Assembly: GCA_033852165.1 (NCBI GenBank)
Contig: JAWSUZ010000047.1
Coordinates: 24,026 to 88,025, forward strand
Direction: 5' to 3'
DNA length: 64,000 nt
Source of the DNA: Agarilytica sp033852165
GTDB lineage: Bacteria > Pseudomonadota > Gammaproteobacteria > Pseudomonadales > Cellvibrionaceae
In this document: piece by piece, positions 18,535-26,650 of the stretch
Numbering within the stretch: position 1 is the stretch's first letter
Layout of the letters: every line of letters begins with the position of its first letter
Made by a program: the position numbers and the translations under genes
Notes under the pieces: model-generated
Database searches by the model: none
Told to the model about the DNA's origin: nothing
The model's input: the letters and a program-made list of their open reading frames with translations, nothing else

Positions 18535-18632
18535 TCGTGAAATATTGTCACTTATATAATTCTATTTCTGTACTTTATTTCATATATGACTTCTCTACAA
18601 TTACCCTCACAAACTTTTCGAGGCATGCCAAA

Positions 18633-19541
18633 ATGAAATATTTATCACTATACCTTGCGCTACTGCTATTTCTCCCCCTAACCAGCAATGCAAGTACTCT
18701 GTCCCCGCTCGACATCGCCATCACGACACAAGATGGAAAAACCACAACTTTAAACTCATTGCGAAAAAATGGCCCGCTGTACGTCAAAATATGGGCATCG
18801 TGGTGCTCGACATGCATGGAACAAATGCCCCACTTTAATCATACCCATAAGCAATATTCTGATTCGCTCACAACCGTTGGCATCAACCTATGGGTCAACG
18901 AAACTCGTCAAGCGATGGACGATGTCATCAAAACGAAAAATCTGCGTATGCCCACCCTCATCGATACCCAAGGAGAGCTTGCTCAAGCCTTTGGGTTAAT
19001 CGCCACCCCCATGCATGTATTGATCGACCAGAAAGGCCGCATCGTCCACACAGGGCACGAAGCATCAGCGGAATTAGATGAGAAGATTTCACTCATCGCA
19101 GAAGGAAAATTACCTACGACCCTCCCCGCAGACCCATTATCGAAAGATGCTGATAAAATGAGTTTCAACACCAAAGGTCGTATCGGGGTTCTCTACACCT
19201 CAACATGGTGCGACTGGTACTTTAAAGACACTCGCCCAACAATGGCCAAAAATTGTATGGCGGCTCAGAAATTCATTAACCAACAAAAAAAAATAAAGCC
19301 TGATTGGCAATGGTTGGTCGTCGCCAATCGTCTATGGACCGGTGAACCAGAGCTAAACAAATATCGTGATCGCCATAAAACGAATGTAAAACTAACAATT
19401 GATACCTCCAACACATCGTTTATCGACAACAAAATACGAAACTTTCCTACTCTCGTGATATTTGAGAACGGTAAAGAGATTTTGAGAGAGGAAGATTTTT
19501 CAGATACACAGAAGATCAGCCAAGAAATTCTTAACCTTTAA
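18633..19541 (+). CDS. Secreted TlpA-like protein with two thioredoxin folds
   Basis: About 302 residues from the ATG at 18633 (preceded by CGAGG); the frame is open 32 codons further upstream, but only this start gives a signal peptide (YLSLYLALLLFLPLTSNA). First domain, about residues 25-155: TlpA/ResA-like, with WASWCSTCMEQMP carrying the CxxC active site and IATPMHVLIDQKGRIV with the cis-proline strand. Second domain, about 175-300: another thioredoxin-like fold, with VLYTSTWCDWYFKDTRPTMAKNC in place of CxxC and NFPTLVIFENG with its cis-proline. A tandem periplasmic thiol oxidoreductase is therefore likely; substrate unknown. Divergent from a LysR gene. Confidence 0.75.
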   Translation: MKYLSLYLALLLFLPLTSNASTLSPLDIAITTQDGKTTTLNSLRKNGPLYVKIWASWCSTCMEQMPHFNHTHKQYSDSLTTVGINLWVNETRQAMDDVIKTKNLRMPTLIDTQGELAQAFGLIATPMHVLIDQKGRIVHTGHEASAELDEKISLIAEGKLPTTLPADPLSKDADKMSFNTKGRIGVLYTSTWCDWYFKDTRPTMAKNCMAAQKFINQQKKIKPDWQWLVVANRLWTGEPELNKYRDRHKTNVKLTIDTSNTSFIDNKIRNFPTLVIFENGKEILREEDFSDTQKISQEILNL

Positions 19542-19553
19542 AAAAATCGAGAT

Positions 19554-19590
19554 GATTTAGACGAAAAAAAGGAATATTTCCGTCTAAATC
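19554..19590 (+). terminator. Stem-loop after the double-thioredoxin gene
   Basis: Perfect 10-base stem, GATTTAGACG (19554-19563) with CGTCTAAATC (19581-19590), 12 bases after the stop. The loop can extend the stem through AAA/TTT. No U-run follows, so it may act as an mRNA-end hairpin rather than a classical terminator. Confidence 0.5.
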
Positions 19591-19691
19591 GTATCAAGAA
19601 TAATTTCAAGAGCCGTAGGGTGGAAAAGTCAAAGACGCCATCCACCAAGACATATCATCTCGTCCCAGCCCATATTTTCGAATGCTGCGAC

Positions 19692-19861
19692 TAATTAGTG
19701 ACCATCCTGAAATAGGACTCTACTGCGGAAAAATAAAAACGCTCATCTTTGCACAACCACATGTAGTTATTTGTAATAGGAAAATTCCCACATGTAGTGG
19801 CGAAAATCAGAGTGTTTTTGTTTTCCCTCCCGACGAGCCATTTCTGGATGGGCACTAATTA
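19692..19861. mobile_element. MITE-like palindromic element of about 170 bp
   Basis: Long imperfect inverted repeat. Outer arms at 19692-19720 and 19835-19861 share TAATTAGTG, CCATCC and GAAAT blocks with a few mismatches. Inner arms (19727-19752 and 19800-19826) pair an A-rich GGAAAA..AAAAAC stretch with its complement. Two copies of CCACATGTAGT lie at 19757 and 19788. No protein is encoded, which fits a miniature non-autonomous element. It occupies the gap 19542-19998 between convergent genes. Confidence 0.6.
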
Positions 19862-19938
19862 ATTCACCAAAGGTGATTCAACAGGAACTCAAGGCAACGG
19901 TTATTTTTTGGATTGAGGAGAAGTTTTAATTTTTCGGT

Positions 19939-19964
19939 GCCGGAAAGCGCTTTGCTTTTCCGGC
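19939..19964 (-). terminator. Stem-loop downstream of the ArsM-like gene
   Basis: GCCGGAAA pairs with TTTCCGGC around a short loop that can extend through GC pairs, located 35 bases beyond the methyltransferase stop codon on the minus strand. It is followed on that strand by ACCGAAAAATT, with no U-tract, so termination activity is uncertain. Confidence 0.45.
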
Positions 19965-19998
19965 CTACGAAAATATTAGTTGAGTATCAAAACCAATA

Positions 19999-21063
19999 CT
20001 AACCACAACAGCCAGAAGATTTAGCCATAGCACTACCGTTTGCCTTGCCAACATAACCTTCTGAAAACCCCACGAATTCGCTTCCCAATGAGGACTCCAA
20101 TACGTGAAGGTATGCGCTTTCGGATACACTAATACGCTCACCCTTCGGATAAACATTTCCAAACGAATCGCTAACGCTCACGAGCGGCCCCACATACATA
20201 AGCACATCGTTTTTACCACATGTCGTGCTTTTAATCGGTTTCGTCGCCACCAAGGTAACCGATCGAAACTCAATATCTTCGACGACCTGCCAAGGTTCAG
20301 ACTCCCATTTATCATAAGCGACATTCACAAAACCAACCGCTGAAAATGCCTCAAGGAATTCTTTCTCATGAAAGGCTCCACTAATGCAACCACTCCAAAG
20401 TTCAGGATCTTGACGTAAATGTTCAGGCACAAACTTATCGCACACAATGTCCGAAATGGCCACCCGACCACCGGGTTTTAAAACACGAAATATCTCGCTC
20501 ATCAATTGAACACGATCTTCATGATCCACCAAATTCAACACGCAGTTTGAAATAACCAAACTGATACTGCTGTCTGCGATCATCGGGTTTTGCTTTCGCT
20601 GACTTAACTTCCATGATTCATAAGCTTCTATATCCGCCGCATTTTGAATCGGCTCTTTTTCAATTTTCGCAGCAGCGGCATCAAGATCAAAAGCTAAGTT
20701 TTGAATAAACCCTTTATGGAAAGTAACACGATCTTGGCCGATGGCATCCGCCATGGTCGGCTGATATTTTCTCGCCAGCGCCAGCATATCGTCCGTCATA
20801 TCCACGCCATGAACATGCCCAGACTCGCCCACCAACTGCGCCGCCATGTAGCAGATTTTTCCACCGCCACTACCTAAGTCAAGAACCACATCACCTTCTT
20901 CAACATAACGTGACGGGTCACCACATCCGTAATCCTTCTCGATGATTTCTTCTGGCAGTATTTTTAACAATTCCGTTTGATAATCTACCGGGCAACATAG
21001 CGCCTGCTGTTTTTCTTGTGCGCCCTCTGCATACCGGGCCTTCACGTTCTCTTCAGTCAACAT
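19999..21063 (-). CDS. ArsM-like SAM-dependent methyltransferase
   Basis: 354 residues from an ATG at 21063 (TTG at 21084 is an alternative). Class I methyltransferase core at about residues 55-215: VVLDLGSGGGKICYMAAQLVG, HVHGVDMTDDMLALARKY, then SISLVISNCVLNLVDHEDRVQLMSEIFRVLKPGGRVAISDIV. This wording is that of arsenite methyltransferase-like proteins. Cysteines sit at ALCCPVDY near the N-terminus, DYGCGDP, SNCVLN, SGCISG, and the extreme C-terminal SSGCCG, suggesting thiol or metal/metalloid binding. It follows a flavoprotein reductase gene after 69 bases. Substrate, arsenite or another soft element, is not proven; no arsR, arsB or arsS is nearby. Confidence 0.7.
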   Translation of the reverse strand: MLTEENVKARYAEGAQEKQQALCCPVDYQTELLKILPEEIIEKDYGCGDPSRYVEEGDVVLDLGSGGGKICYMAAQLVGESGHVHGVDMTDDMLALARKYQPTMADAIGQDRVTFHKGFIQNLAFDLDAAAAKIEKEPIQNAADIEAYESWKLSQRKQNPMIADSSISLVISNCVLNLVDHEDRVQLMSEIFRVLKPGGRVAISDIVCDKFVPEHLRQDPELWSGCISGAFHEKEFLEAFSAVGFVNVAYDKWESEPWQVVEDIEFRSVTLVATKPIKSTTCGKNDVLMYVGPLVSVSDSFGNVYPKGERISVSESAYLHVLESSLGSEFVGFSEGYVGKANGSAMAKSSGCCG

Positions 21064-21132
21064 AATAGGAAATACTCCATACAATATTCATTTGGCTTAA
21101 GTTAATGTCTGGGCACTAACTATAAGCGGTTA

Positions 21133-22650
21133 TTATCTTCGTCTAAATGCGTGGTAGCGTGCTAACCACGCTAAAATCGTTTGCGGTGCGTTATTTTTTT
21201 TCCACACACCCGCAGCATATTTGTTTGCTTCGCTCCACGTGGGGTAACTATGGATCGTCGCCAAAATGCTATTCAGGCCCTTCTTGTTTTTCATGGCGGC
21301 AACAAATTCAGCTAAAATCTCCCCCGCATGAGACCCCACAATGGTGGCCCCCAGTATTTTATCCTTACCCTTTTTGACCAGCACTTTCACGAAGCCATAA
21401 TTTTCACCATCGGCAATGGCCCGGTCCAAATCCTCTAGATCATATTTCACAATATCAAAGTCAATTTTCTGAGCGGTTAATTCCGATTCCGAAGCCCCGA
21501 CATGCGCAACTTCCGGGTCTGTAAAAATCACCCAAGGAATAACCGAATAGTCTGCCTTAAATTTTTTAATTCCAGAGAACAAGGCGTTCACGCTGGCATA
21601 CCAAGCCTGGTGACTCGCCGTATGGGTAAACTGATAAGGGCCGGCAACGTCGCCGCAGGCCAATATGTTTTTAATATTCGTGCGCATATACCCATCGACG
21701 TTGACCGTACCGTTTTTGTTCAGCACTACGCCTAATTCTTCTAAGCCAAAGCCAGCCGTATTCGCCTGCCGTCCAACGGCAACCAGTATTTTGTCGAAAA
21801 CAATCGTTTTTTCTATTCCGGACTGGGATATTTTGACCTGATCTTGCGGGATAGTGTCTTTTGTATTTTGATCTAATGTATTCTGGCTAGAGGTGCTCTG
21901 GCTTTCATTCTGGCCTCTCTCCACAGCCACAACCTTTGCATCAAGCTCCAATTGAATTCCTTCACGCTCAAACTGAGCCTGGAGCAGCTGAGAAACATCA
22001 TCATCGGCGCGCGGCAATAATTTTTCAGCCATATCCACTAGGGTGACGTGCGAACCCAACCGAGCGAACGCCTGAGCCAGCTCACAACCTATTGGGCCTC
22101 CGCCAAGCACCAACAGCTTTTGCGGTAATTCTTGTAAATCCCAAAGATTATCGGAACTGAGATAATCAACCTCATTCAAACCAGGAATCGGAGGGACAGC
22201 AGGACGAGCCCCCGTTGCAACGATAATATGCCGAGTTGAAATTTTCCGATCCCCGACCATAACGACATGCGGCGAAAGTATCTTGGCCTCACCCTGCAGG
22301 CAATCAACCCCCAGGTCATTATAACGCTCGACAGAATCGTGAGGCTCTACATCTGCGATAACCTGTTTCACCCGCGACATAACACGGGGGAAATCAACCG
22401 CAATGCTATCTACATTCACTCCAAATTCAGGCGCCCGCTGAATTTGATAGCGTATTTTTGCAGCACGAATCAGAGCCTTACTGGGCACACAGCCGGTATT
22501 AAGGCAGTCTCCTCCCATGCGATGCTTTTCGACCAGATACACTTTTGCTTTGACCGCCGCAGCAATGTAAGCACTCACCAATCCAGCAGCTCCCGCACCG
22601 ATGACAACTAGATTTGCATCGTACCTTTTCTTGGTCCAAAAATTAAACAT
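21133..22650 (-). CDS. FAD-dependent pyridine nucleotide-disulfide oxidoreductase (mercuric-reductase-like)
   Basis: 505 residues from an ATG at 22650, overlapping the upstream TVP38 gene by 8 bases (a GTG at 22674 is less likely). Features: FAD motif VVIGAGAAGLVSAYIAA, redox-active pair in GGDCLNTGCVPSKAL, second Rossmann motif LLVLGGGPIGCELAQAF, third FAD motif ILACGDVAGPYQFTHTASHQA, and the dimer-interface HSYPTWSEANKYA. It lacks an N-terminal HMA domain and the C-terminal vicinal cysteines of true mercuric reductase, so mercury reduction is unlikely. A roughly 28-residue Asn/Gln/Ser/Thr-rich insertion sits in the NAD domain at about 245-272. TVP38 and this enzyme class are frequently paired or fused. 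Confidence 0.85.
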   Translation of the reverse strand: MFNFWTKKRYDANLVVIGAGAAGLVSAYIAAAVKAKVYLVEKHRMGGDCLNTGCVPSKALIRAAKIRYQIQRAPEFGVNVDSIAVDFPRVMSRVKQVIADVEPHDSVERYNDLGVDCLQGEAKILSPHVVMVGDRKISTRHIIVATGARPAVPPIPGLNEVDYLSSDNLWDLQELPQKLLVLGGGPIGCELAQAFARLGSHVTLVDMAEKLLPRADDDVSQLLQAQFEREGIQLELDAKVVAVERGQNESQSTSSQNTLDQNTKDTIPQDQVKISQSGIEKTIVFDKILVAVGRQANTAGFGLEELGVVLNKNGTVNVDGYMRTNIKNILACGDVAGPYQFTHTASHQAWYASVNALFSGIKKFKADYSVIPWVIFTDPEVAHVGASESELTAQKIDFDIVKYDLEDLDRAIADGENYGFVKVLVKKGKDKILGATIVGSHAGEILAEFVAAMKNKKGLNSILATIHSYPTWSEANKYAAGVWKKNNAPQTILAWLARYHAFRRR

Positions 22651-23320
22651 CCGTCGACCCACTATTAAAACCACAGCGTTTCATAACAGCCTTAATAATA
22701 AAAGGGAAAGCGATTAGAGCTGCAAACGACAATATAACCTCAGGTTTAAAGATTTCAAAAAACGATAAACTCTCGATAGAGCCTAAACTTGCCCCCACAT
22801 TCACATAAAGAAATGTGGCCGGTAACATACCAAGCTGACTAAAAAGATAGAACGTCCTAGCCCTCATATTTGTTAAACCAAAAACCAAATTAATAATGAA
22901 AAAGGGGATAGGAGGAATCAGTCGTAACGTCACCAAATAAAGACCGCCATCCTTCTTTACCCCCTCGTTCACCTTTTTGTAGGCTTTGTGAAAGTGCTTT
23001 TCCACCCACTCTTTTAATAGAGTACGGGAAATTAACATGCCGATTGTTGCGCCTATTGAACTGGCAAAGGACACGATCAATACCCCATACCACAATCCAA
23101 ACACGGCCCCCGCCGCAAATGAAAGCGGGCCAACGCCGGGTAAGCTCAAGCTAGCAACCAGCATATAAACCAACGCAAAAGCTAAACCTGCCAATACCGG
23201 TTTTTCTTCAACCCACGCTTTCAATCGCTCAAGCTCAAAGTACTGAGATAGGTCAAAGGTTAAAAATACAATAATCGCTAGCGCAACCAAGCCCAGCACA
23301 ATGAGTCTTTTTTTTGGCAT
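22643..23320 (-). CDS. TVP38/TMEM64 (DedA-like SNARE-associated) membrane protein
   Basis: 225 residues from an ATG at 23320 (an in-frame TTG at 23356 is less likely). Hydrophobic helices lie at about 5-25, 40-60, 68-100 (LPGVGPLSFAAGAVFGLWYGVLIVSFASSIGATIGMLISR), 150-190 and 195-220. The central re-entrant motif with GxxxG and a conserved arginine is the VTT-domain signature. Such proteins are proposed lipid or small-solute transporters. First gene of the three-gene minus-strand operon with the reductase and methyltransferase. Confidence 0.88.
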   Translation of the reverse strand: MPKKRLIVLGLVALAIIVFLTFDLSQYFELERLKAWVEEKPVLAGLAFALVYMLVASLSLPGVGPLSFAAGAVFGLWYGVLIVSFASSIGATIGMLISRTLLKEWVEKHFHKAYKKVNEGVKKDGGLYLVTLRLIPPIPFFIINLVFGLTNMRARTFYLFSQLGMLPATFLYVNVGASLGSIESLSFFEIFKPEVILSFAALIAFPFIIKAVMKRCGFNSGSTDV

Positions 23321-23583
23321 TTTGATCTTTTTTTTCCTAATGAAACATGCTTTCAATACAACTGCGATTATCGCAGCATTCCGTAAACTATACTTATGGT
23401 CATATACTAATAATGCTATTGGCTAATAGATTCACGTTAGTATCACAATCAAAACACATAAATGGATGAATTTTGTGATTTTGACCACCGTTTAGCAGAA
23501 TAACAACCGCCAGCATTGTAATGTAATCTACATAAAACACAGGCAAATCGGTGCCCAGATTGAGCGATTAGGAATTTCGACAA

Positions 23584-25749
23584 ATGAGTGAAGCCTCGAC
23601 AGGAAGCCGTAATGCCCGCGCGAAAACCGGCACTAAGGCCCGAAATAAAAGTTCAGATACCGCTAATAACACCGCTCACAAACCTGAGTCAGGCGATCAT
23701 CAGCCATTGGCCGACCCATCACTCTACAACAACCGAGAACTCAGCCACCTAGCATTTAACCAGCGTGTGCTCGCGCAGAGCCTAGACACGAGCTACCCTC
23801 TTCTCGAACGCTTAAAGTTCCTCCTCATCTTCAGCTCAAATCTCGACGAATTTTTTGAAATCCGCGTAGCCGGTCTCATGCAAAGCATAAAGTTCGAACG
23901 AGAAACTGTCGGGCCAGATGGCCACCATGCAGAAGAAGTGTTGCGAGATATCAGTCGTATCTGCCATGACATCGTTGATCAGCAATACAAAATCATGAAC
24001 GACGTGCTCTTGCCAGCACTAGAAAAAGAGAACATGCGCTTTTTACGTCGTAATCAATGGACAAAAGCGCAATCAAAATGGGTAAAAGAATACGTAAACA
24101 ACAACGTACTCCCCATTATAAGCCCCATTGGTATCGACCCCGCCCACCCTTTCCCTAGGCTGGTCAATAAAAGCCTAAACTTCATTTTAAAGCTAGAAGG
24201 CAACGATGCTTTTGGCCGTGACTTGAACTACGCCGTCGTACCCGCCCCACGCTCGCTACCCAGGTTAGTGGAACTGCCCGCAGAGCTTTGCGAACAAGGC
24301 AATAACTTTATCTTCCTCTCATCGATGATTCACGCCCATACCGACCGACTATTCCCGGGCATGAAGATTAAGGGTTGCTACCAATTTCGCATCACCCGTA
24401 ACGCTGATCTTGATGTAGATGTAGAAGGTATTGCCGACCTGGCGCGTGCTTTGAGAGGCGAGCTGCATTCACGTCGCTTTGGCACAGCAGTACGTATAGA
24501 AGTTGCCGATAGCTGTCCTACTGAATTAACCGACTTTCTATTAAAAGAAGTCGGCTTAACCGAGCAAGAGCTCTATCGTGTAAACGGCCCCGTTAACCTA
24601 AAACGAATGCTCAGCGTGTTATCTTTTGTGGAGCGCCCGGAGCTACTATATCCCCCCTTTACCCCCAGTATCCCTAAGGGCCTTAGCCGCAAAGACAATA
24701 TCTTTGATGCCGTTTCACGCAAAGACTACCTGTTACTCCACCCCTATCAGTCTTTTTCTCCCGTCATACAAATGCTGCGACAGGCCGCTAAAGACCCGCA
24801 AGTTCTGGCGATCAAACAAACCTTATATCGCTCAGGGGGAACCCAATCCTCCATTATCGATGCATTGGTAGACGCCGCCCGTAACGGAAAGGAAGTCACC
24901 GCCGTAGTTGAATTACGAGCACGTTTTGACGAAGAAGAAAACCTCGAACTTGCCAGCCGCCTACACGAAGCCGGAGTGGTGGTAGTGTATGGAGTGGTGG
25001 GCTATAAAACTCACGCTAAAATGATACTGATTGTTCGTCGGGAAGGCGACAAACTCAGGCGCTACGTACACATGGGGACCGGAAACTACCACAGCGGTAA
25101 CGCTCGCCTGTATAGCGACTATTCCTACCTCACCGCCGATGAAGTCATGGGCGAAGATGTTCATCGTGTGTTCCAGCAACTGACAGGTATGGGCAAAACT
25201 GAGCGGATGGATAAGGTCCTACATGCGCCTTTCACCCTGAAACGACAACTTCTCAAATTAATTGAAGGCGAAGTCAAAGCACAAAAAGAAGGCCTCAAGG
25301 GCCGGATCATTATTAAATGTAACGGCTTAACAGAACCAAAAGTGATTCAAAGCCTATATCGCGCCTCTATGGCGGGCGTCAGTATCGACCTAATTATTAG
25401 AGGGATGTGCAGCTTAAAACCTGGCTTAGAGGGCATTTCAGACAATATAAGAGTTCACTCGATTATTGGACGTTTTCTGGAACACACCCGTGTTTACTAC
25501 TTTGCAAATGCCGCATCACCCGTCTACTGTTCCAGTGCAGACCTAATGGAAAGAAACCTTAAATACCGCGTTGAGACCGCCTTTCCCGTCCAGTATCCGG
25601 AACATATCCAGCGCGTTATCGATGATCTTATGCTACACCTAAATGATGGGGAACTTCGATGGGTTCTCGATAGCGAAGGTCGCTATACCCGAGCCTCCGG
25701 CGACGGCGCCTCGTCCCAAAACACCTTACTAACGCAGCTTTCCTCTTAA
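23584..25749 (+). CDS. ppk1: Polyphosphate kinase 1
   Basis: 721-residue enzyme reversibly building polyphosphate from ATP. After about 35 low-complexity residues the PPK N-domain starts at LYNNRELSHLAFNQRVLAQS. Then FSSNLDEFFEIRVAGLM, the SPIGIDPAHPFPRLVNKSLNF segment, and the C-domain with YGVVGYKTHAKMILIVRRE (catalytic His) and HMGTGNYHSGNARLYSDYSYLT. The phospholipase D-like second motif HTRVYYF and CSSADLMERNLKYRVE close the protein. Located upstream of trxA-rho as in Pseudomonas, but the usual convergent ppx gene is absent. Confidence 0.97.
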   Translation: MSEASTGSRNARAKTGTKARNKSSDTANNTAHKPESGDHQPLADPSLYNNRELSHLAFNQRVLAQSLDTSYPLLERLKFLLIFSSNLDEFFEIRVAGLMQSIKFERETVGPDGHHAEEVLRDISRICHDIVDQQYKIMNDVLLPALEKENMRFLRRNQWTKAQSKWVKEYVNNNVLPIISPIGIDPAHPFPRLVNKSLNFILKLEGNDAFGRDLNYAVVPAPRSLPRLVELPAELCEQGNNFIFLSSMIHAHTDRLFPGMKIKGCYQFRITRNADLDVDVEGIADLARALRGELHSRRFGTAVRIEVADSCPTELTDFLLKEVGLTEQELYRVNGPVNLKRMLSVLSFVERPELLYPPFTPSIPKGLSRKDNIFDAVSRKDYLLLHPYQSFSPVIQMLRQAAKDPQVLAIKQTLYRSGGTQSSIIDALVDAARNGKEVTAVVELRARFDEEENLELASRLHEAGVVVVYGVVGYKTHAKMILIVRREGDKLRRYVHMGTGNYHSGNARLYSDYSYLTADEVMGEDVHRVFQQLTGMGKTERMDKVLHAPFTLKRQLLKLIEGEVKAQKEGLKGRIIIKCNGLTEPKVIQSLYRASMAGVSIDLIIRGMCSLKPGLEGISDNIRVHSIIGRFLEHTRVYYFANAASPVYCSSADLMERNLKYRVETAFPVQYPEHIQRVIDDLMLHLNDGELRWVLDSEGRYTRASGDGASSQNTLLTQLSS

Positions 25750-25872
25750 ACGATTGAGGTAGTTAGGCGCAAAGACAGTCGGGCTGCGGGCTTGAAATAA
25801 CCCGGCCAGGCCCTATATAGAGTTCAGCAAGCGCCAAAGGTAAATAAAGGCTCCTGGCAAATTAAACAAGTA

Positions 25873-25901
25873 TTGTCAGGGTTCTCTACTAACATTATGA
25901 T
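25873..25901 (+). promoter_or_regulatory. Sigma-70 type promoter for trxA
   Basis: TTGTCA (25873-25878), a 17-base spacer and TATGAT (25896-25901). Transcription would start near 25908, 29 bases ahead of the trxA ATG. This also argues against an earlier in-frame start at 25901. Confidence 0.6.
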
Positions 25902-25936
25902 TGGCGGCTTTAGAATTAATGGTCCGGAGAGAAAAT

Positions 25937-26263
25937 ATGAGTGACGCGATTGTACACGTCAGCGATGCAAGCTTTGATGTAGATGTACTCGGCACAACAG
26001 GGCCAGTTCTGGTTGATTTTTGGGCAGCATGGTGTGGCCCATGTAAAATGATTGCACCAGTTCTGGACGAACTTGCGAAAGAATACGCAGGCAAAGTTAA
26101 GATCTGTAAAATGGATGTCGATGCAAACAAAGAGACACCCTCTAAATTCAATATTCGCGGTATTCCTACGTTAATGATATTTAAAGACGGTAATGCTGAA
26201 GGCACTAAAGTTGGCGCATTGTCCAAGCCGCAGCTAAAAGAATTTATCGAATCAGCGCTATAA
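25937..26263 (+). CDS. trxA: Thioredoxin 1
   Basis: 108-residue cytoplasmic disulfide reductase. Active site WCGPCK lies within VDFWAAWCGPCKMIAPVLDELAKEY; the cis-proline strand is GIPTLMIFKDG. The start at 25937 has a GGAGAG ribosome site and gives the usual TrxA length (E. coli 109). It lies between ppk1 and rho, a classical arrangement, and has its own promoter. Confidence 0.97.
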   Translation: MSDAIVHVSDASFDVDVLGTTGPVLVDFWAAWCGPCKMIAPVLDELAKEYAGKVKICKMDVDANKETPSKFNIRGIPTLMIFKDGNAEGTKVGALSKPQLKEFIESAL

Positions 26264-26279
26264 AGCAGACTCGATATCA

Positions 26280-26309
26280 CCCCTACTTGGTCGCACGATG
26301 AAGTAGGGG
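26280..26309 (+). terminator. Strong stem-loop in the trxA-rho gap
   Basis: CCCCTACTT (26280-26288) pairs perfectly with AAGTAGGGG (26301-26309) around a 12-base loop, 17 bases after trxA. No U-tract follows. In the remaining part of the 387-base gap 26264-26650, which would form the rho leader, nothing else is recognised; rho mRNAs in enterobacteria have long, attenuated leaders. Confidence 0.55.
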
Positions 26310-26650
26310 GAATCCAGCACTTCTGCTACAAAACCCTCAAAAACGGAAAAAGTGTCTCCTGATTCTTTGCACTAATATAAATTAGTGGCTATACTCCGAG
26401 ATATTCAACGATCGAACACGTCTAGCTTTACCTCCCTTTTGTATTTTTATCATGTTTATACATTTTGGTACTCGGTATTTGTGTAAAGCCCCGGCGGTCG
26501 GGCGAATAACCTTTTAGTTTATTATCCAATTCTGCCCTATCCAATTTTCGATCACTTATTTTGCACAAGAAAAACCAAACCCCACAACAATTAACTCTAG
26601 ACTCGGCATTCTCAGAAGAAACGCCCAAATCTACGGAACGACCTACTTGT

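Noticed and set aside
21133..22650. Mercuric reductase (merA)
   Set aside because: No HMA domain, no C-terminal vicinal cysteines, no mer regulator or transporter beside it.
26561..26650. 30-codon N-terminal extension of rho
   Set aside because: The standard Rho N-terminus starts at 26651 and gives the family length.
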